This document shows positions 7,223 through 10,129 of a stretch of 10,129 nt of DNA, one piece after another. A program made the translations under genes and the position numbers. Source of the DNA: Elusimicrobiaceae bacterium (GTDB lineage: Bacteria > Elusimicrobiota > Elusimicrobia > Elusimicrobiales > Elusimicrobiaceae); assembly GCA_017647245.1 (NCBI GenBank), contig JAGCKY010000163.1, positions 1-10,129 of the forward strand. The letters are read 5' to 3'. Within the stretch, counting starts at the first letter, position 1. Each line of letters starts with the position of its first letter. The notes below the pieces were generated by a model. It was not told the DNA's origin. It saw only the letters and a program-made list of their open reading frames with translations, and made no database searches.

Positions 7223-8503
7223 ATGGGCAAGTTCTTATTATTGCTGACCAATTTGGCGTTTCCGTTTGCGGCGTTAGGGGTGGTACTCGGATTTTTCTTT
7301 TCCCCGCGGCGCAAAGTGCTTAAAACGCTCAAAGAGGAACTCAAGGAACGCTTTGCAGGGGAAAAACCGGGCGCTGTCAAGCAAGGGGCGCTGTGGGTGC
7401 ATTGCGCCAGCGTCGGTGAAGTCAAATCCGTCGCGGGTCTGCTCAAAGAACTTAAAAAATTCTATAAAAAAGAAATCCTGCTTACTACCAGCACCGCCGC
7501 CGGGAAAGCCGAAGCGCAAAAAAACCCCGATATTGCCCAAGTTCTGCTCGCTCCGTTGGATTTTTATCCGTTTTCACGTCGTTTTGTCCGTTTGGCTAAA
7601 CCGTATCGCCTACTTGTAGTAGAGCGCGAGATTTGGCCCAATATGTTGGCCGCCTGCGAAAATGCCAATATCCCCGTATTTCGTATCACTGCCCGCATTT
7701 CCGAAAAAAGCACCCGTTCTTATCGTTTGGTGCGTCCGCTGTTTGCCCGTTTGTTTGAACGGGTCGCGGTGGCCGCTATGCAAGATGAGTCTGCCAAAGA
7801 GCGTTATATTTCGCTAGGTGTTCCGGCAGAGAAAATCAGCGTATGCGGCAATATCAAATACGACACATTAAATGATACGCCCGCGCACGTAGAGGAAGTA
7901 CAGCAGCTTATAAAGAAACTGGGTTGGGAAACAAGCCCGATACTGGTTTGTGGCAGTACACATCCGTTAGAGGAAGAACTGATTTTAAAGGCCTTGCCCG
8001 TGTGGGCGGCACAAGGGATTAAAGTGATTTTTGCCCCGCGGCATTTAGAGCGCAAGGACGAAATCCGCGCCACGCTATGCAAACAACCTTTGGCGTATGC
8101 TTTTTTGAGCGATAAAACTTTCCCGACCAATTGCACCGTGCTATGCGTAGACACCATGGGTATGTTACAATCTTTATATGCGGTAGCTACGCTGACTTTT
8201 GTGGGGGGGAGTATTGCCCCGCGCGGCGCGCATAATTTATTGGAGCCGGCTATTTTGAATAAAGTTGTTTTGTTTGGCAAAAGCTTTTATAATACGCCCG
8301 ATACGGCCCATGCTTTACTAGCTTGCGGCGGCGGGGTATTGGTAGATGAAAACGATTTGCAAGATACAGTGTGTCGTCTGATGAAAGACCCGGCCACACT
8401 GGAAAATATGGCCGCTAAAGCGCGGCAGGCGGCGCTGGGTTTCAAGGGCGCTACAAACAAAATTATGGAGTTGATAGAAAATTATGAACGAAAAACAACC
8501 TAA
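7223..8503 (+). CDS. waaA: 3-deoxy-D-manno-octulosonic acid (Kdo) transferase
   Basis: WaaA/KdtA transfers Kdo from CMP-Kdo to lipid A precursor at the cytoplasmic face of the inner membrane, the first step of LPS core assembly. The 426-residue length is normal. Visible features: an N-terminal hydrophobic anchor (about 4-26); WVHCASVGEV (58-67), where E66 aligns with the proposed catalytic Glu; EREIWPN (134-140); GNIKYD (209-214); GSTHPLEEE (244-252); FAPRHLERKDE (270-280); and FVGGSIAPRGAHNLLEPA (326-343). Small departures from the usual consensus are EREIWPN in place of ETEIWPN and DTMGML in place of DTMGEL. The start is set by the membrane anchor, although no Shine-Dalgarno precedes it. 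It begins 35 nt after the pilin stop with no terminator between, so readthrough from the pilin promoter is likely. It overlaps the next gene by 20 nt. Confidence 0.93.
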   Translation: MGKFLLLLTNLAFPFAALGVVLGFFFSPRRKVLKTLKEELKERFAGEKPGAVKQGALWVHCASVGEVKSVAGLLKELKKFYKKEILLTTSTAAGKAEAQKNPDIAQVLLAPLDFYPFSRRFVRLAKPYRLLVVEREIWPNMLAACENANIPVFRITARISEKSTRSYRLVRPLFARLFERVAVAAMQDESAKERYISLGVPAEKISVCGNIKYDTLNDTPAHVEEVQQLIKKLGWETSPILVCGSTHPLEEELILKALPVWAAQGIKVIFAPRHLERKDEIRATLCKQPLAYAFLSDKTFPTNCTVLCVDTMGMLQSLYAVATLTFVGGSIAPRGAHNLLEPAILNKVVLFGKSFYNTPDTAHALLACGGGVLVDENDLQDTVCRLMKDPATLENMAAKARQAALGFKGATNKIMELIENYERKTT

Positions 8504-10016
8504 AATTTTAGTCATTCGTTTGTCTTCGCTGGGGGATATTGTGCTCTCGTCAGCCGTGTATAAGAATTTAAAAGCCAAATGGCCCAAAAGTCATATCACC
8601 CTGCTGGTCAAACCGCAATTTGCACAAGTGCTGGCCGGCCACCCGGACATTGACGAAATTATGGTAGCCAAAAAGGGTTTATTTGCCAATATCCGCCAAG
8701 TGCGCGCGGGCAACTTTACGCATTTGTTGGATTTGCACTCTACGTTTAAGACCATGGTGATTGGCCTATTTAGCAAAATCCCCAATAAACTGCGCTACGA
8801 CAAAAACCCGATTGCGCGGCGTATGTTTGTGACGTTCCGCAAAAATTCCCCGGTACTTGAAAAACATACCTTGGAAAAGTATTTAGATGTGTTATCCGGT
8901 TGGGACGTGCCTATTCGCTACAAACGGCCGGAGTTGGGAGATTGGGCGTATAAAAATACCGAGCTGGACGGTAAAAAAATTCATAAAATCGGTATTTTCC
9001 AAACCTCTTTTATCGGCGACAGCGTACTGACTACACCGCTTATCCAAAAAACAGCTAAATTGTTCCCGGAGGCCAAAATCGTAGTCATTACTCGTCCGCA
9101 AACCGAAGATATTTTCCGCCCCATGAAAGAAGTGGACGAAATTATTTTAAACGACAAACGCGGTTTGGAAAAAATCTTAGGTGTGTTCAAAACCGCCAAA
9201 GCCATCAAACAAAGCGGCGTGGATATTTTGTTAGTGCCGCACCGCAGTTTTAGAAGTGCCTTGATTGCGTGGCTGAGCGGCGCGCCGGTGCGTATCGGTT
9301 TTACGTCTAGCGAAGGGCGCTTTTTCTACACAAAGACCATTCCGTTTAACTGGATGATTCACGACGCAGAGCGCAATTTGTCTTTGCTGCACGGCATTGT
9401 CAAAGAGAATTTCAAAGCCGAAAAACTCAATATGCGCTATGCCCCCAGTGCCGAGGAAAACGTCGCGCGCCTGATGAAAGATTTTAATTTGGAAGGCAAG
9501 ACGCTCGTCGGCATTCACCCGGGTTCGGCGTGGGCGACCAAATGCTGGCCATTTGAAAATTATGTGGAACTGGTCAGCCGCATTGAAACGGAACTGCACT
9601 TGCAGACGGTTATCATCGGCGGCGGAAAACACGATGCCGATTTGGGCGAAAAGCTTTGCCAACTTTCCCAAGGCCACGCGGCCAATTTGTGCGGCAAAAC
9701 GAGCTTGGCCGATTTAATGGCGCTGATGGGCCATTTCAAATTGTTTATCACCAATGACTCCGGTCCGATGCACATTGCCACCGCTTTTAATGTGCCGACG
9801 TTAGCTATTTTCGGCCCCACGACGCGCGAGCTGGGCTTTTTCCCGTACGGGCACGGCCATCGCGTGCTGGAAGTGAAGGGTTTGGATTGCCGCCCGTGCG
9901 CGTTGCATGGCGGAAAGAAATGTCCGCAAGGGCATTTTAAATGCATGCGTCTGATTACGGTAGACGATGTATTTAAAAACGTCAAAGAGATGCTACAAGA
10001 AAATAAAGTGATTTAA
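8484..10016 (+). CDS. GT9 heptosyltransferase-like protein with duplicated N-terminal lobe
   Basis: GT9 enzymes normally have about 350 residues in two Rossmann lobes and move heptose from ADP-heptose to Kdo or heptose in the LPS core. This protein has 510. Residues 7-138 read as a complete acceptor-side lobe (KILVIRLSSLGDIVLSS ... HTLEKYLDVL). Residues 165-305 read as a second such lobe (IGIFQTSFIGDSVLTTP ... RNLSLLHGIV). Residues 338-505 are a single donor-side lobe: HPGSAWATKCWPFENY (345-360), TNDSGPMHIA (423-432), FGPT (443-446) and a Cys cluster C469/C472/C480/C487. By comparison with WaaC, D179 (and D18 in the first lobe) match the catalytic Asp, and K353 and D425 match ADP-heptose contacts. 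It overlaps waaA by 20 nt, and GGAG lies 13 nt before ATG 8484, pointing to translational coupling. Acceptor and donor cannot be fixed from sequence. Confidence 0.85.
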   Translation: MNEKQPKILVIRLSSLGDIVLSSAVYKNLKAKWPKSHITLLVKPQFAQVLAGHPDIDEIMVAKKGLFANIRQVRAGNFTHLLDLHSTFKTMVIGLFSKIPNKLRYDKNPIARRMFVTFRKNSPVLEKHTLEKYLDVLSGWDVPIRYKRPELGDWAYKNTELDGKKIHKIGIFQTSFIGDSVLTTPLIQKTAKLFPEAKIVVITRPQTEDIFRPMKEVDEIILNDKRGLEKILGVFKTAKAIKQSGVDILLVPHRSFRSALIAWLSGAPVRIGFTSSEGRFFYTKTIPFNWMIHDAERNLSLLHGIVKENFKAEKLNMRYAPSAEENVARLMKDFNLEGKTLVGIHPGSAWATKCWPFENYVELVSRIETELHLQTVIIGGGKHDADLGEKLCQLSQGHAANLCGKTSLADLMALMGHFKLFITNDSGPMHIATAFNVPTLAIFGPTTRELGFFPYGHGHRVLEVKGLDCRPCALHGGKKCPQGHFKCMRLITVDDVFKNVKEMLQENKVI

Positions 10017-10033
10017 TTGGTTGCTAATTTTTG

Positions 10034-10069
10034 AAAACACCCAAAACAATTTGTTTTGGGTGTTTTTTT
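10034..10069 (+). terminator. Strong intrinsic terminator after the waaA-GT9 unit
   Basis: A perfect 15-bp stem (10034-10048 with 10052-10066, core CACCCAAAACA/TGTTTTGGGTG) closes a 3-nt loop and runs into seven T (10063-10069). It begins 18 nt after the GT9 stop codon. The T-run abuts the CGTCGT of the next promoter module with no gap. Confidence 0.92.
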
Positions 10070-10115
10070 CGTCGTAAAAATACCCCTTGACTTGTTTTTT
10101 TTTTTTGGTACGATA
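10070..10115 (+). promoter_or_regulatory. Second copy of the T-tract promoter module
   Basis: CGTCGT (10070-10075), an A-run (10076-10080), TTGACT (10087-10092), twelve T (10095-10106) and TACGAT (10109-10114) repeat the module at 6545-6590 with the same spacings. TATAAT (10114-10119) overlaps and could be an alternative -10, though at a 21-nt spacing. AAGGA (10124-10128) just before the window edge looks like a Shine-Dalgarno, so a gene, perhaps another pilin, should start a few bases beyond the edge. No palindromic element lies between promoter and this site, unlike copy 1. Confidence 0.7.
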
Positions 10116-10129
10116 TAATGTATAAGGAC

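Noticed and set aside
9560..9985. 141-codon open frame on the minus strand within the GT9 gene
   Set aside because: It is antisense to the conserved donor lobe with its Cys cluster and lacks family features.
1..10129. CRISPR arrays, tRNA or rRNA genes, transposase genes, prophage genes
   Set aside because: No regularly spaced repeats, tRNA-like cloverleaf, rRNA-like sequence or transposase/integrase motif was seen on either strand. The only repeats found are the paired promoter modules and the inverted repeats listed.

Overview
The window looks like chromosomal DNA from a member of the Elusimicrobiota, probably a gut-associated relative of Elusimicrobium. Three things suggest this. There is a stand-alone type IV pilin-like gene with the N-terminal sequence style and 'ANGQYTETLDDLGI' segment that I associate with that phylum. 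There is Gram-negative envelope biogenesis (Kdo transferase, heptosyltransferase family, LptF/G-like permease). There is a very long SprA-type outer-membrane protein. The assignment is inference from protein style; no 16S or other marker is present.

Layout. Positions 1-151 (minus strand) hold the first 50 codons of an LptF/LptG-like permease, divergent from the rest. A short intergenic region (152-285) carries candidate promoters and a GC-rich inverted repeat. Positions 286-5760 encode an 1824-residue protein whose N-terminal half follows the SprA/Sov family, the outer-membrane translocon of the type IX secretion system. Its 3' end overlaps a comF gene (5693-6487). A 241-bp gap follows, holding a strong promoter whose spacer is largely a run of 12 T, then a 97-bp palindromic element, then a good Shine-Dalgarno, all ahead of a pilin-like gene (6729-7187). 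Next are waaA/kdtA (7223-8503) and, overlapping it by 20 nt, a GT9 heptosyltransferase-like gene (8484-10016) with a duplicated N-terminal lobe. A strong intrinsic terminator (10034-10069) closes this unit. Immediately after it lies a second copy of the T-tract promoter, which presumably drives another gene just outside the window.

How the genes fit together. Nearly everything concerns the cell envelope or surface: LPS export (LptF/G), LPS inner-core synthesis (WaaA then GT9), protein export across the outer membrane (SprA-like) and a surface or pseudopilus pilin. ComF is a DNA-uptake/recombination accessory protein, so its place next to a pilin may be meaningful or accidental.

The observations most worth following are the SprA homologue outside the Bacteroidota, the GT9 protein with lobes N-N-C, and the repeated promoter module with a 12-T homopolymer between -35 and -10, which could allow slippage-driven on/off switching of dispersed pilin genes.
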